A stretch of 64,000 nt of DNA, from positions 4,703,327 to 4,767,326 of the forward strand of contig JAMKCF010000013.1 in the NCBI GenBank assembly GCA_023634235.1, in the 5' to 3' direction. Below are positions 27,301 through 34,127 of this stretch, piece by piece; the first letter of the stretch is position 1; every line of letters starts with the position of its first letter. Below the pieces are notes generated by a model, which saw nothing but the letters and a program-made list of their open reading frames with translations, had not been told where the DNA came from and did no database searches. The stretch comes from Pisaster brevispinus (Eukaryota; Echinodermata; Asteroidea; Forcipulatida; Asteriidae). The translations under genes and the position numbers were made by a program.

Positions 27301-30300
27301 TCACTTGAGACTTTTCCCACACTACCGTGGGGAGAGAAATTCTTTCATCTCAAGTTGAAGAAGAGAAAATGGCAATAATAGTATGTTGATCACATCTGCA
27401 GGAGTAATAAGAGAGTGGCACATTTTTTTGTTGACAGGTCGTGGGTGCGTGGAGGGTTGGTCTTACTGTGTTTGCTGGGTGTCACCTGGGCGTTTGGTCT
27501 CCTCTACGTTACCGAGAGCCTTCTGGTCTTCGCTTACATCTTCACCATCGCCAACGCATTCCAGGGAGTCTTCATCTTTGTCTTCCACTGCTTCATGAAT
27601 GAGAAGGTGAGGTTGTCAAACTTTTCTTTCCAGTAATTTACATAGAGCTTAAGAATGTGCATAACGTGCCTATGAACCTGGCACTTTTGCATTTTTTTTC
27701 GGTGTTTATGCAGCTAGTTTCTTCTTTCGGCAACTGATGAGTGCATTTTTAAGTATCGCCACAATGCCAGGAAATGTTAATCGTTCAATCTAAAGAAGTT
27801 TAAGAGAAGGGAAAGAAGATATATAGATTAGATCAAATCCTCTAGGTTTTAAGAAATGTTGTTCTCTGGCCTTGTGTTACAGGTAGTGAAGGAGTACCGG
27901 CGTTACATACGTAACAGCACATGGATGCCCGAGTGCATACGTGATCGCTACGGATCAACATTCTTCACAGGTTCCAACCAACATCGGTCAAGTTCTTCAT
28001 CAGGGGTTAGTACACACTGTATTGTGTCCGAGTTTGTTTTTTTAATAAGATTGATGTTAGACACCGATCCATTAAGCTCCAATCCAGTGACTGATCAAAA
28101 CAGCAACTGCCTGCCCAGAAGTTCAACCTTAGTACACACACAAGTGCAATGACCGGGATTCGAACCCACACCCTGATGATTTAGCCACCAGAACTTTAGT
28201 CTGGTGCTGTAGATCGCTCGGCCATGAGACATTGGGTGAGCTTCGTCAAAGAAGAAAACTCTGTCTGTCAAATTTCTTTTTTGTCACACCTTGGGTTGCA
28301 TGATACACAGATAGAAAGTTACACGGGTAACCCACAAGCTGATTTTGTGCAGAGCTAGTGTGAAAGAAGAGCGGATCTGAACCGAGTTGAAATTTTACCG
28401 AGTTGACCCTTGAAAATTTGGACACGGATCGAACCCGTGCGAAAAGGCCTGAAGTGCACAGTACAGAAGCCATGGGGTTTCCAATACCAGCTGTACAAAC
28501 AGAAGAGAAACCCAATGCTAGCCTAGAAGGTATGGTACTTTGTGGCAGTCTGTGGTACCTGTGTATAGGAGGAGGTTTTATTTTATACCAAATTCAAAGT
28601 TGACCATCTGACTTGGTTGTTTTTCTCGTTTAGAAACGGCGTATCTGGAGCCAGGAGGAGAAGAGGTTGAGTAACACCACAGGCTCCTGCAGCGTCGATC
28701 AAGGTCACCGTAAACTCTCCACCTCATCCAATGGTAGAAACTCAGGTCAGTTGAGTCACTTAGAAGTAGCTGTCGTAGCCTTAGGGGTGGTCTAATCTTG
28801 GTTTATCCATCTCCAGGAATTCTGGCCAGGGCCCTTTCTCCTGAAGACAAGCAGAGTATAGTGGTTGAAACGTTGTGACGACGTCAGATCTCTTTACAGC
28901 CGACACTCCTCCCAAAAGATATTTACACATGATTGTACCCACAAGTTTACTAGTAATAAACACTTCCTATTAGCCACACCATGCAAAGCTACTAATTTCA
29001 CTTTGAAATCTTAGGTTTTCCACTGAAATCCCATACCACAGATTATTTTTTTTTATCTTACCAATGTTGTTGCACACCGTTTAAGTCAAAAGAAAGCATT
29101 TTTAAAAAGCAGACTTCTGGCATCTATGGTGACTGTAATGTGAGAACTGTCACAGTCAAATCAGACCCAAACCATGTGATAGACCTTAGACTATCTTGAG
29201 CTACTTGTACTGACCCGTTAACCAATGGGAAAACTTGATGCTTAATATGATTTGCATGCTTGCTGTAGACACCTTCCCAAAACTTTCCCAGTTTGCTAAA
29301 AAGTTGATCCACAAAAGGTAAATTATTGAGGATAAGTTGAGGATGGGTTTTGTTCCTAGTTAGATGTTTGCCAAGTACAAAGCTCATTTTATTTGCCAGT
29401 ATATTGACAGACTCTCCACTGAGCAGTCAACATTTAAGATCTCACAGCCCTTGGCAATGTTTCCATCCTGTGACATGCCTGATTTATTGCTTGACGATAC
29501 TCTATAGTCATATTCCTTCTGCGAAGTCACTGAAAGTGCCTAGCCTACAGTGTAGACCGGCGTGCTGGTTTCCAGTAGATGAGAATCTCAAGGTCCTATG
29601 GTTGAGTCATCTTGTAAACAAATTGCCTTGGTCTTGTTGCAATAGTATCCACAATCTTATCCACAATCTTATCCACAATATAACTGGACTGGCCGGGGAT
29701 ATTTTGCAGGTTTGAAACTCAACTGTGGAGAAGTCTATCCACAAGTTATCCTGGACTAGTTTTGAGAAGGTGCCTTACTAGTAAAAACAATCAAAAATTC
29801 CCAGTGAAACATTTTGTGCCGTCCACTATACCCTTTCCTTTTATGTAGATGGAAAACGCTGTATATGTGGAGATCAATTTATTCTTTGCTTAACTGGACT
29901 TGTAAATTACTGCTGCGAGGGATAGTGTAGTTGTAGACGAAATACCTGCCGTCTCCTTGATTTTTGCTCTGCTGACCTTGTTTCTTTTGCTTAGATTAGT
30001 AGCAATTACCTTTTGGGTGGAGGGGAGGGGAGGGGGTGTGGGGCAGACCCAGGATTTACTGAAAAGAGGGATACCTTTTGTTAGGAAATGACTTTCCATT
30101 AACAACCTCTCTCCCATTGTCGTCTTCCTCCCTCTGCTTCCAGATCAGCAAACTTCACCCGCTGTTTCCCCTCAAAAGTCCTGGCCTGTGCTGTTATCCA
30201 GCAAAACAAAACCCAGTGATCAACCCAAAAACATTATTGGCTGCCTATTTCATAGTGGAGTTTGGATTGAGACCTATCTGAAAGAAAATGGAAAACAAAA

Positions 30301-33300
30301 CATAAAAACTGAGCACAGAAATTCTTTGCAAAAACAAAGTGTTGAGGTATATACTTTATTGATCAACTCTGGTTGTGAATCCTAGGATTCTCAGAGAAGC
30401 GGACTTCATTACTGTTCTAGCTAAGAACCCCATGGAGAGAAGACAAGGAAGTTTCAGTTTGAGATGTGGTCGGGAAAAAAACCCAAAGATTTATTCCAGG
30501 GAAAAAAAAAAATGCATTCAGTGAGGGACTGAAAACCCAATCCACATAGTGCCCCTTGGCGGGATTCGAGCCGGGGTCCTAGAGGTGGAAGGTGAGGCAA
30601 GCTACCTCTACACCAACCTGACTGCCCTGACCGCCACGCTATCCGCCCCTCTCTACCCAACTCTGCTGAAGTTTTGTTGTTGTTTACACTTCCTGACGTG
30701 ACTGATGTACCCGTCCTGCCTTCCTTTACTCCTACCCTACCTTCCCACTTCCCTCTGTGTCTGCTCATCAGGTTCATGCATCAGACCCAGTGCTGTGCAG
30801 TACGCGTCGTCCGTCTAGGTGCTGGGCGCCGGCCCCCCTCTTGCGAGGAGCCAACTTCAATTGAGAAGTAATATTTGAAAAATGCAATGATCTCATGCCT
30901 ATCTAACGTTCCGCAACTAAAACAACCATTCCAATCAACTTCTCCTGTAATGCCTTTTACTTGCATGGTCACTTCATTTATCAGTTCACCAAGACACAGA
31001 ATCTTCCTGGAGATGAACTTTCACCTTTGTGTTTTTAATCTTTGATCGTGTGGAGCAGGCTACCCGGCTGGAGATGCATTGTGGGATTAATGGCTGCTGC
31101 ATGTGTCACTGAATTGTTCTGGTTTTGAAAAAAAAAAAATTGAAAGCTGCTGGCACTTTATAGTTTGGCCTCCAAGATTTTTGTTTGTGATCTTTTTTTC
31201 AACATCTGCTTTTTTCCCAATTTCTATGGTGATAGGTTGACTTTGAACGGAATCTTCTTACTTTTTAGTCAAGCACCTGCTTGTCTCTTTGAGATTTGAT
31301 GTCCTTCGATGATGCAGTGATGATAACCTTTTTTATAACAAACATTTGATTCTGAAACACAAGCAAAGGAGACCGTTTTGGTTGTTGTACCAAGCTGTGC
31401 ATGTTTGTAACGTCTCCCCTTAACTCATTTATCCTCAGATGAGCTCAAAGCTTCTTCTTGCACTTAATCCACAAGTAGAGTGATCTCCGTTTGACGGCCA
31501 TACTTCTGATCAAACAAACCTCTGTTCACAGTTTCAGGCTACTTGTCACTAAACAGTTAAATGTACACCCCATGTATTAACTGCCTAACTCATCCCCAAG
31601 TATCTTCTAAGTGATGTTTTGAGGTGAAAGTCTTGTTCCGTGAAGTTTCAAATGAAACAAAAATGAATTGGCTGTTGCAGGCCTAATACTGCACAGAGAC
31701 AATTGAGGCAATTGCCTCCATGCCCCTAGGGCTGATTTCACAAAGCCCTGAGATTTATCTAATGACGGGAAAGCTCCACTAAAGATTTTCCGACTTTCGC
31801 CACAAAAACTCGGAAACTATACACCCTTTTCACCAGTGGGTGTGTTTACATTGATACATAATTAAGATCAATCTTAACTCTTTGTGAAGTCCCCATTGCC
31901 CCGGTGCCACTTGAAATGTTCAAGTAGAAATTTAAAGCTCCCCATTATTCCCCCATTCTTTCCAAAAATTACAAAGTGCCGTGCCCTTTCCAGAGGCAAT
32001 GTATCAGGCCTGCAGTTGCAAACTGGTTACCAACCAAAATGACCTGTGGTATAAATGCCTCACATTTTCGACCTTAGCCGAGTCTTTCTCAAAGGTCAAT
32101 CAAAAACTGTTTTTAGAAAGTGTCTACGGAGACGAAGGCCCAAGTGTTTTAGCAGGAAAAGCGAAAAAATAATATCGGACCAGCCAAAAACTACATGGCA
32201 AAGAATCTGGGCTTGTAACCTGTCTCTTCTAAGCACAAGTTTCTGTTCCAAGTGAATGTGAAAATAATCCCCTACCCCCACCCTTCACTCCCCACCCAGT
32301 CTCAAAACTACGGAGTATGACAAAATAATGTTCAGTCAAACAAAGTCAATTTTGTCAAATCTGAAGATGCTTCATGTACATGTAACTTCAGCCAAGTTGT
32401 CTTTCTATCATTAAGTTTTTAAAAAATGTACTAACATTTTACATACTTTGTGGAATACTGTTGGTTTCCTTTCCAGTACCAACGTTGGTTAGTTAGTGTT
32501 AATCTTTAACCCAACCGAATCCTCTAAAATCCTGCTCGGGAAGTTGTCGGACTTTGGAGGATTTGGGACTGTAGGCCCAAATAACAACTGCTTATTACTG
32601 TTCGGCCTATCATTCCTATCAAAGGCACCTTCTCAAAACTAATCCAGGATGAGTTGGAAAAGTTGGAAAAGTTTATCCACAAAAGGTAAACTATTGAGGA
32701 TAAGTTGAGGATGGATTTTATTTTCTCAGTTAGATGTTTGCCCAATACAAAGCTCATTTTGACAGACTCCCCACTATAAAGCAGTCCTTGGTTTGGCTAA
32801 TATACAAGATACCTTGGCAATGTTAACATCTTGTGGCATGCCTGATTTATTGTTCATGGACACTCAATAGTCCTATTCTTTCTGCAATGTCAATGAAAGT
32901 GCCTATACTAGACCGGCGTGCTGGTTTCCAGTAGATGAGAATCTCAAGGTCTGTGGTTGAGTCATCTTGTAAACAAATTGCCTTGGTCTTGTTGCAATAC
33001 TTTCCCCTCAAACTCATCCACAATATAACCAGACTGCTTGGGGATATATTGTGGGTTGGTAACTCAACTGTGGAGAAGTCTATCCACAAGTTATCCTGGA
33101 ATAGTTTTAAGAAGGTGCCTAAGTCCAAACAGTCGGTGTTGAGTTACCATACAGAGGAGCATTTGGAGGATCAATGAGGGTCTCTAAGCCTAAGATACTG
33201 GGGGGGGGGGGGTAGGGCTTTCACCACATCCAAGTTAAGGTGGTGGCAACAATATCATGAAGACTACCAGTAATCTGGTTGAATTGCTAAACAAGCAAGC

Positions 33301-34127
33301 GTTGTTGAAATCGTGCATGATCAAATGAAAGACTCTATGATTGCACTGACTGCATGATCCATTGGAGGCACCTTGCATCATGCTCATGTTTACTCAATAG
33401 TTGGTATTGCTGTGAAGTGTTTCTTGGGTCATTTGTATAGCATTGATCTGAGGAAGGAAGCACCATTCACAGATTGGGGTGATTCTTTGAAATTTGGCCC
33501 TCTGATGTTGGTGATCCAATGTTTGATTCTTAATATTTTCAAATTTTGGTTTGCATTACAGGAGAGTATGGACCAGTAAAGTTCACCCCAGTAAACAAAG
33601 ACGGCAACCCTCGCTTGTCTGATGAAGGTATCGGCTTGGAAATGGAGGACGGACACACGGAAATGGCCCAGGTAGCCAACAACTCTGACAGCCAGCAGAG
33701 CACCCCAACTCCCCTTCCAAGACGGAACCACAGTTTCAGCGATTCGCCAGCAAGTCCTAATGAGATCCGACCTCTCCTCCAGTCACCGACCGAACCCCCA
33801 AGCTATAAGCAGCCCCCGCCGCCACCATCACAGCAGCAACCCAAAAGCGGGACTTTCCGCAGCCTGCCAGACCTGCTGAACGCGGACTCTGATGACAGCG
33901 GACAACACCCCAACGCGACCAAGAAAAGCAGCTTGCCCGATCTTCCAAGGTCCCCTAAAGTTTTAAAGAAAAGAGTAGCTAGGGTAAATAGTGACTCCCA
34001 GAAGGTCGGCCAGTGGTCTCCGCTGGAAGAGTACAGACCGGATGAAGAGGATGCTGGGGACAGTAACTCCGGGGTGGAGTTTCTAGGGATCTCAAATTTG
34101 TCCCCCAGAAGAGAGACACTTATATAA
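1597..34127 (+). CDS. Latrophilin-like adhesion GPCR, gene 1 (5' partial; 15 exons in window)
   Basis: This is a multi-exon receptor gene. Exons: 1597-1780, 4772-4921, 5535-5769, 7663-7783, 8702-8805, 11368-11470, 12026-12179, 12996-13062, 13952-14018, 15379-15476, 24882-24911, 27438-27606, 27883-28005, 28634-28745, 33562-34127. They join to 2283 nt, an exact open frame of 760 codons plus stop. Domain order in residues of this partial protein: GAIN about 1-205, GPS cleavage between L217 and T218, seven TM helices about 235-490, cytoplasmic tail about 495-760. Latrophilin-type signatures include [35 protein letters not shown] before the ECL2 CWL, and NAFQGVFIF in TM7. Adhesion GPCRs of this family self-cleave at the GPS and signal at the plasma membrane in cell adhesion and synapse biology. 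The N-terminal lectin, olfactomedin or HRM domains would lie upstream of base 1. Orthology to one particular ADGRL is not settled here. Confidence 0.93.
2015..2430 (+). repeat. SINE family E copy with tRNA-like head
   Basis: The head (about 2027-2098) has A-box TGGTCTAGTGG and B-box GGTTCGAATCC. The body contains GATGACGTCAAATTTCAAAT and ends near a (TCAAA)n run (2420-2448). Related body sequence in the other orientation lies at 41850-42130. The TCAAA run would be the SINE tail. Confidence 0.65.
2465..2838. repeat. Two tandem copies of the CAATTTCATA(A/G)AGCTGC fold-back element
   Basis: Each copy starts with CTCAATTYTACAGAGCTGCTT and ends with GCTTAAGC and then (A/G)AAATTGGGC-type sequence, giving terminal inverted repeats of about 20-30 bp. 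Copies span roughly 2465-2652 and 2653-2838. This is the commonest repeat family in the window. Confidence 0.75.
4772..4921 (+). CDS. Gene 1 exon: GAIN domain beta-strand segment
   Basis: Acceptor tctttgtacag, donor GTAAAT at 4922. It is 150 nt in phase 1-1. It encodes [20 protein letters not shown], matching the latrophilin pattern of VLEVxV followed by a FKFP-like strand. The gene 2 exon 58399-58548 is also exactly 150 nt in the same phases. Confidence 0.92.
5535..5769 (+). CDS. Gene 1 exon: GAIN-B core up to the CxxW motif
   Basis: Acceptor attttcag, donor GTAAGA at 5770; 235 nt, phase 1 to 2. It encodes the [16 protein letters not shown] strand-helix, [18 protein letters not shown] and the conserved MCSYWKY, whose cysteine and tryptophan belong to the GPS-proximal fold. 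Gene 2 splits the equivalent region into three exons (57680-57773, 56911-57067, 55810-55859). Confidence 0.93.
6668..6900 (+). repeat. SINE family B copy
   Basis: Head with a tRNA-like A-box region (GTGGCTTGTATGTAAAGC) and B-box GGTTTGATTCC, then GTTGTGCTTTGGTTTTCTCC and a CTGTGCTCCGTGGTCATATA body. The same order recurs at 14893-15075. Confidence 0.65.
7425..7500 (-). repeat. tRNA-like fragment (SINE head)
   Basis: Read on the minus strand it shows CCAGTGGTTAGACCTGCAGG and GGTTGTGGGTTCCAATCC, A- and B-box-like elements. No intact cloverleaf is apparent, so it is called a SINE head and not a tRNA gene. Confidence 0.5.
7621..7653 (+). repeat. (TTTG)n microsatellite abutting the GPS exon acceptor
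   Basis: About eight TTTG units run directly into the TTTTTTATAG acceptor of the GPS exon at 7663, so the microsatellite forms most of the polypyrimidine tract. Confidence 0.95.
7663..7783 (+). CDS. Gene 1 exon: GPS autoproteolysis motif and tethered agonist
   Basis: Acceptor ttttttatag directly after a (TTTG)n run, donor GTAAGT at 7784; 121 nt, phase 2 to 0. It encodes GEWSSSGC...[14 protein letters not shown]. The W, the four GPS cysteines (one in the previous exon) and the HL/T cleavage triad are all present, so self-cleavage is predicted to be intact. The new N-terminus would be the Stachel peptide [11 protein letters not shown]. Confidence 0.96.
8187..8530. mobile_element. Fold-back MITE, CAGTTTGNGGTANNACCATGTG family
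   Basis: Left arm 8212-8290 and right arm 8430-8505 are inverted repeats of about 75 bp that share ACCATGTGTATA, CTACTTYGCTGTGTNGATT and GAACTTGTCTTGCTATTTA. Homology extends a little further out to about 8187 and 8530. No ORF. It lies between the GPS and TM1 exons of gene 1. Confidence 0.8.
8702..8805 (+). CDS. Gene 1 exon: TM1
   Basis: Acceptor ctacctgcag, donor GTAAGT at 8806; 104 nt, phase 0 to 2. It encodes the hydrophobic TM1 helix from [14 protein letters not shown] to FLTFFYF. The gene 2 TM1 exon (53345-53448) is also 104 nt with the same phases. Confidence 0.95.
9944..10291. mobile_element. hAT-like MITE with 8-bp target-site duplication
   Basis: Terminal inverted repeat CAAGGGCGTCGAT at the left end and ATCGACGCCCTTG at the right end. 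Both are immediately flanked by the 8-mer ATAGGTAG (9936-9943 and 10292-10299). The 348-bp interior is AT-rich with poly-C and poly-G blocks and has no transposase ORF. An 8-bp duplication is the hallmark of hAT elements. Confidence 0.85.
11035..11215 (+). repeat. SINE family A copy (tRNA-derived)
   Basis: The tRNA-like part 11109-11180 has A-box TAGCTCAGTTGATAGAGCG and B-box GGTTCAAGTCC and closes with GCTCTAGTC. The upstream body CTTCTGACTGGCAACCCCCA also occurs, reversed, at 60285-60490. Fragments lie at 13495-13550 (-) and 17415-17480 (+). The multiple copies and attached body argue against a true tRNA gene. Confidence 0.75.
11368..11470 (+). CDS. Gene 1 exon: ICL1 and TM2
   Basis: Acceptor cgtttgtag, donor GTGAGT at 11471; 103 nt, phase 2 to 0. 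It encodes [19 protein letters not shown], the classic adhesion-GPCR ICL1/TM2 signature (RxTIHKNL). The gene 2 counterpart at 51488-51590 is also 103 nt. Confidence 0.96.
12026..12179 (+). CDS. Gene 1 exon: TM3, ICL2 and start of TM4
   Basis: Acceptor tctttcattcag, donor GTGAGT at 12180; 154 nt, phase 0 to 1. It encodes the ECL1 cysteine (AMCTVV), [20 protein letters not shown] and [18 protein letters not shown], almost residue for residue a latrophilin TM3-ICL2. Confidence 0.97.
12234..12369. mobile_element. Short fold-back MITE, GGTGAGGTTTGCGGT family
   Basis: Left end GGTGAGGTTTGCGGTGACAC (12234) is inverted at the right end as ACCGCAAACCTCACC (12355-12369). Arms are about 29 bp with a partly complementary interior. 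It lies about 50 bp downstream of the TM3 exon donor. Its core TTTGCGGTNACACCATGTGTA resembles the arms of the 8187-8530 element. Confidence 0.8.
12996..13062 (+). CDS. Gene 1 exon: TM4
   Basis: Acceptor ctttcctgtgcag, donor GTAAGT at 13063; 67 nt, phase 1 to 2. It encodes [19 protein letters not shown]. The gene 2 TM4 exon (47916-47982) is also 67 nt. Confidence 0.95.
13495..13550 (-). repeat. SINE family A fragment
   Basis: ACTAGAGCGGGACTTGAACC is the reverse complement of the GGTTCAAGTCCCGCTCTAGT end of the 11035-11215 element. Confidence 0.6.
13677..13857. repeat. Degraded fold-back element, CAATTTCATA family
   Basis: Contains CTGCTCAGCAAAAATGAGCA, GATACCAGTCA, TATTTTGGCTGGTAACCTTA and ends CAGTTCTATGAAATTGG, in the order seen in the other family members. 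The left terminus is poorly preserved. Confidence 0.6.
13952..14018 (+). CDS. Gene 1 exon: ECL2 cysteine and TM5
   Basis: Acceptor catcttttccag, donor GTAAGT at 14019; 67 nt, phase 2 to 0. It encodes [19 protein letters not shown]. It carries the ECL2 cysteine that pairs with TM3 and the FIWxF start of TM5. The gene 2 counterpart 47613-47679 has the same length. Confidence 0.95.
14893..15075 (+). repeat. SINE family B copy
   Basis: A-box-like GCGAGTGCGTAAAGCGCTCG and B-box GGTTCGATTCC, followed by TTGTGCTTTGGTTCTCC and CTGTGCTACGAGGTCATATA as in the 6668-6900 copy. Confidence 0.7.
15379..15476 (+). CDS. Gene 1 exon: end of TM5 and intracellular loop 3
   Basis: Acceptor ctgttgctag, donor GTAAGT at 15477; 98 nt, phase 0 to 2. 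It encodes [13 protein letters not shown] and then the basic loop [19 protein letters not shown]. The following intron is about 9.4 kb to the microexon, or about 12 kb to the TM6 exon if the microexon is skipped. Confidence 0.94.
17415..17480 (+). repeat. SINE family A fragment
   Basis: GGTTCAAGTCCCGCTCTAGT followed by CAATTTTTCCTT matches the 3' end of the tRNA-like head and tail of the 11035-11215 element. Confidence 0.65.
18586..18880 (+). repeat. SINE family C copy (tRNA-derived, long body)
   Basis: Head with A-box GTGGTCAAGCAGTTAAGAGC and B-box GGTTCGAGTCC. The body has TTGAGCAAGACACTTTACCA, TTCGGATGGGACATTAAGCC and CACATAAAAGAACCCA. The body is repeated in reverse at 61685-61955. It is of the widespread tRNA-derived SINE type found in marine animals. 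Confidence 0.75.
19780..19975. repeat. Fold-back element, CAATTTCATA family
   Basis: Begins ACCAATTTCGTAAAGCCTGT, includes CAGAAACAGGTTACCAGCCA and ends with GCAGTTTTTATGAAGTCGGG, an inverted match of the start. Confidence 0.65.
20539..20766. mobile_element. CpG-rich fold-back element
   Basis: Left end ATGGCTCTGCTTACCG (20539) is inverted at the right end as CGGTGAGCAGAGCCAT (to 20766), followed inward by matching GAATTCTGCGC / GCGCAGAATC. The interior is unusually rich in CG and GCGC for this AT-rich intron. No transposase ORF and no clear target duplication. Confidence 0.7.
22960..23800. repeat. Tandem repeat of about 200 bp, four imperfect units
   Basis: The block CAGTTATCT - CACTGTAAC - TTGACAGTGATGGAAAACTT - TTTAAGCCA - AGATTAGGTAATCC recurs with CAGTTATCT at about 22991, 23199, 23409 and 23608. 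A partial fifth unit lies at about 23770. Units differ by substitutions and by poly-T or poly-G length. No coding potential. Confidence 0.8.
23825..24030. repeat. Fold-back element fragments, CAATTTCATA family
   Basis: ACTCAATTTCATACAGCTGC at 23829 and CCAAGTTCATAGAGCTGCTT at about 23888 start two overlapping copies. The second continues through GGATACCAGTCACAAATTGT and TATTTTGGCTGGTAACAATA. Confidence 0.65.
24348..24382 (+). repeat. Run of 35 consecutive C
   Basis: The longest homopolymer in the window. The minus strand is G35, a strong G-quadruplex former. Length may be affected by assembly or sequencing error. Confidence 0.95.
24882..24911 (+). CDS. Gene 1 candidate 30-nt microexon in intracellular loop 3
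   Basis: Strong acceptor (ctcactccgcctttccag) and consensus donor GTAAGT at 24912. Its 30 nt keep phase 2-2, so inclusion or skipping leaves the frame intact. Inclusion gives [19 protein letters not shown], which aligns with the vertebrate latrophilin loop SSRLENIKSWV that precedes TM6. Skipping gives KIT-SWVRGG. The short size is the main reason for doubt; the phase match and family alignment argue for it. Confidence 0.8.
24912..27437. other. Gene 1 intron between microexon and TM6 exon
   Basis: AT-rich, with a degraded CAATTTCATA-family element at about 25930-26085 and an imperfect inverted repeat (26550-26800) sharing GGCAACTTGGAGGCAACC / GGTGGTTGCCTGTAAATTAC. No exon candidate. Confidence 0.65.
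27438..27606 (+). CDS. Gene 1 exon: TM6 to TM7
   Basis: Acceptor tttgttgacag, donor GTGAGG at 27607; 169 nt, phase 2 to 0. It encodes [20 protein letters not shown] (TM6), ECL3 and [17 protein letters not shown] (TM7). The latrophilin TM6 GxTW and TM7 NAFQG motifs are intact. Confidence 0.97.
27883..28005 (+). CDS. Gene 1 exon: helix 8 and proximal tail
   Basis: Acceptor cttgtgttacag, donor GTTAGT at 28006; 123 nt, phase 0-0. It encodes [28 protein letters not shown] and a serine-rich end. Gene 2 has the parallel [16 protein letters not shown], so the W-x-P...IR-x-RYG signature is shared by the pair. Confidence 0.92.
28140..28235 (-). repeat. tRNA-derived SINE head
   Basis: The minus strand reads TGGCCGAGCGATCTACAGCA ... 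GGTGTGGGTTCGAATCCCGG, with A- and B-boxes like a tRNA-Leu. The interior is tRNA-length, but the acceptor stem does not clearly pair, so SINE is preferred over a functional tRNA. Confidence 0.55.
28634..28745 (+). CDS. Gene 1 exon: middle tail, frame-setting
   Basis: Acceptor tttctcgtttag, donor GTCAGT at 28746; 112 nt, phase 0 to 1. It encodes [20 protein letters not shown] and SSNGRNS. Vertebrate latrophilin tails have a comparable RRMWNDTVRK-like stretch. If the exon is skipped, the last exon is read as ESMDQ followed by a stop. Confidence 0.88.
29268..29777. mobile_element. Inverted-repeat element of about 500 bp, copy 1
   Basis: The left end ACACCTTCCCAAAACTTTCC is the approximate inverse of the right end CTAGTTTTGAGAAGGTGCCT. 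Interior landmarks: GATCCACAAAAGGTAAATTA, GATGTTTGCCAAGTACAAAG, CGGCGTGCTGGTTTCCAGTA, GAAGTCTATCCACAAGTTAT. Copy 2 is 3.3 kb away in the same intron and orientation. Only short, broken ORFs. Confidence 0.75.
30365..30645 (-). repeat. SINE family D copy
   Basis: CCTAGGATTCTCAGAGAAGC, AAGAACCCCATGGAGAGAAG, GAGGGACTGAAAACCCAATC and the reverse B-box GGGATTCGAGCC at about 30560. Same order as 44130-44425; reverse of 230-480. Confidence 0.7.
31727..31894. mobile_element. Fold-back element, GATTTCACAAAG family
   Basis: Left end AGGGCTGATTTCACAAAG; right end CTTAACTCTTTGTGAAGTCC. Matches the better preserved copy at 63317-63466 (CAATCTTAACTCTTTGTGAA) and the related 46609-46749. Confidence 0.7.
32623..33120. 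mobile_element. Inverted-repeat element of about 500 bp, copy 2
   Basis: Left end AGGCACCTTCTCAAAACTAA (32623) is inverted at the right end AGTTTTAAGAAGGTGCCT (to 33120), followed inward by TCCAGGAT / ATCCTGGA. Long blocks match copy 1 at 29268-29777, including CTTGTAAACAAATTGCCTTG. No intact ORF. Confidence 0.8.
33562..34127 (+). CDS. Gene 1 last exon: tail with PPxY, SLPDL repeats and C-terminal PDZ ligand
   Basis: Acceptor ttgcattacag; 566 nt, stop TAA at 34125-34127. The opening [19 protein letters not shown] resembles the vertebrate latrophilin SDGYIIPINKEG segment. SLPDLL and SLPDLP recall the paired SMPNL motifs of vertebrate tails. EPPSYKQ contains a PPxY WW-binding motif followed by a proline run. 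The protein ends in ETLI, a class I PDZ ligand (T at -2, I at 0). Vertebrate latrophilins also end in a PDZ ligand. Confidence 0.95.

Larger units (their letters stand above)
28746..33561. other. Gene 1 intron before the last exon
   Basis: Contains two related inverted-repeat elements of about 500 bp (29268-29777, 32623-33120), SINE D (30365-30645), a fold-back element (31727-31894) and poly-G near 33199-33211. At about 28840-28950 there is CTGAAGACAAGCAGAGTATA with GGTTGAAACGTTGT, then TACACATGATTGTACCCACAAGTTTACTA as also seen at 510-535, suggesting an old transposon end. Confidence 0.7.

Noticed and set aside
29124..29387. Minus-strand ORFs sharing [10 protein letters not shown] (also 32524-32757)
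   Set aside because: The shared peptide comes from the two copies of the inverted-repeat element at 29268-29777 and 32623-33120. The frames diverge and stop early, so a conserved protein is not supported.
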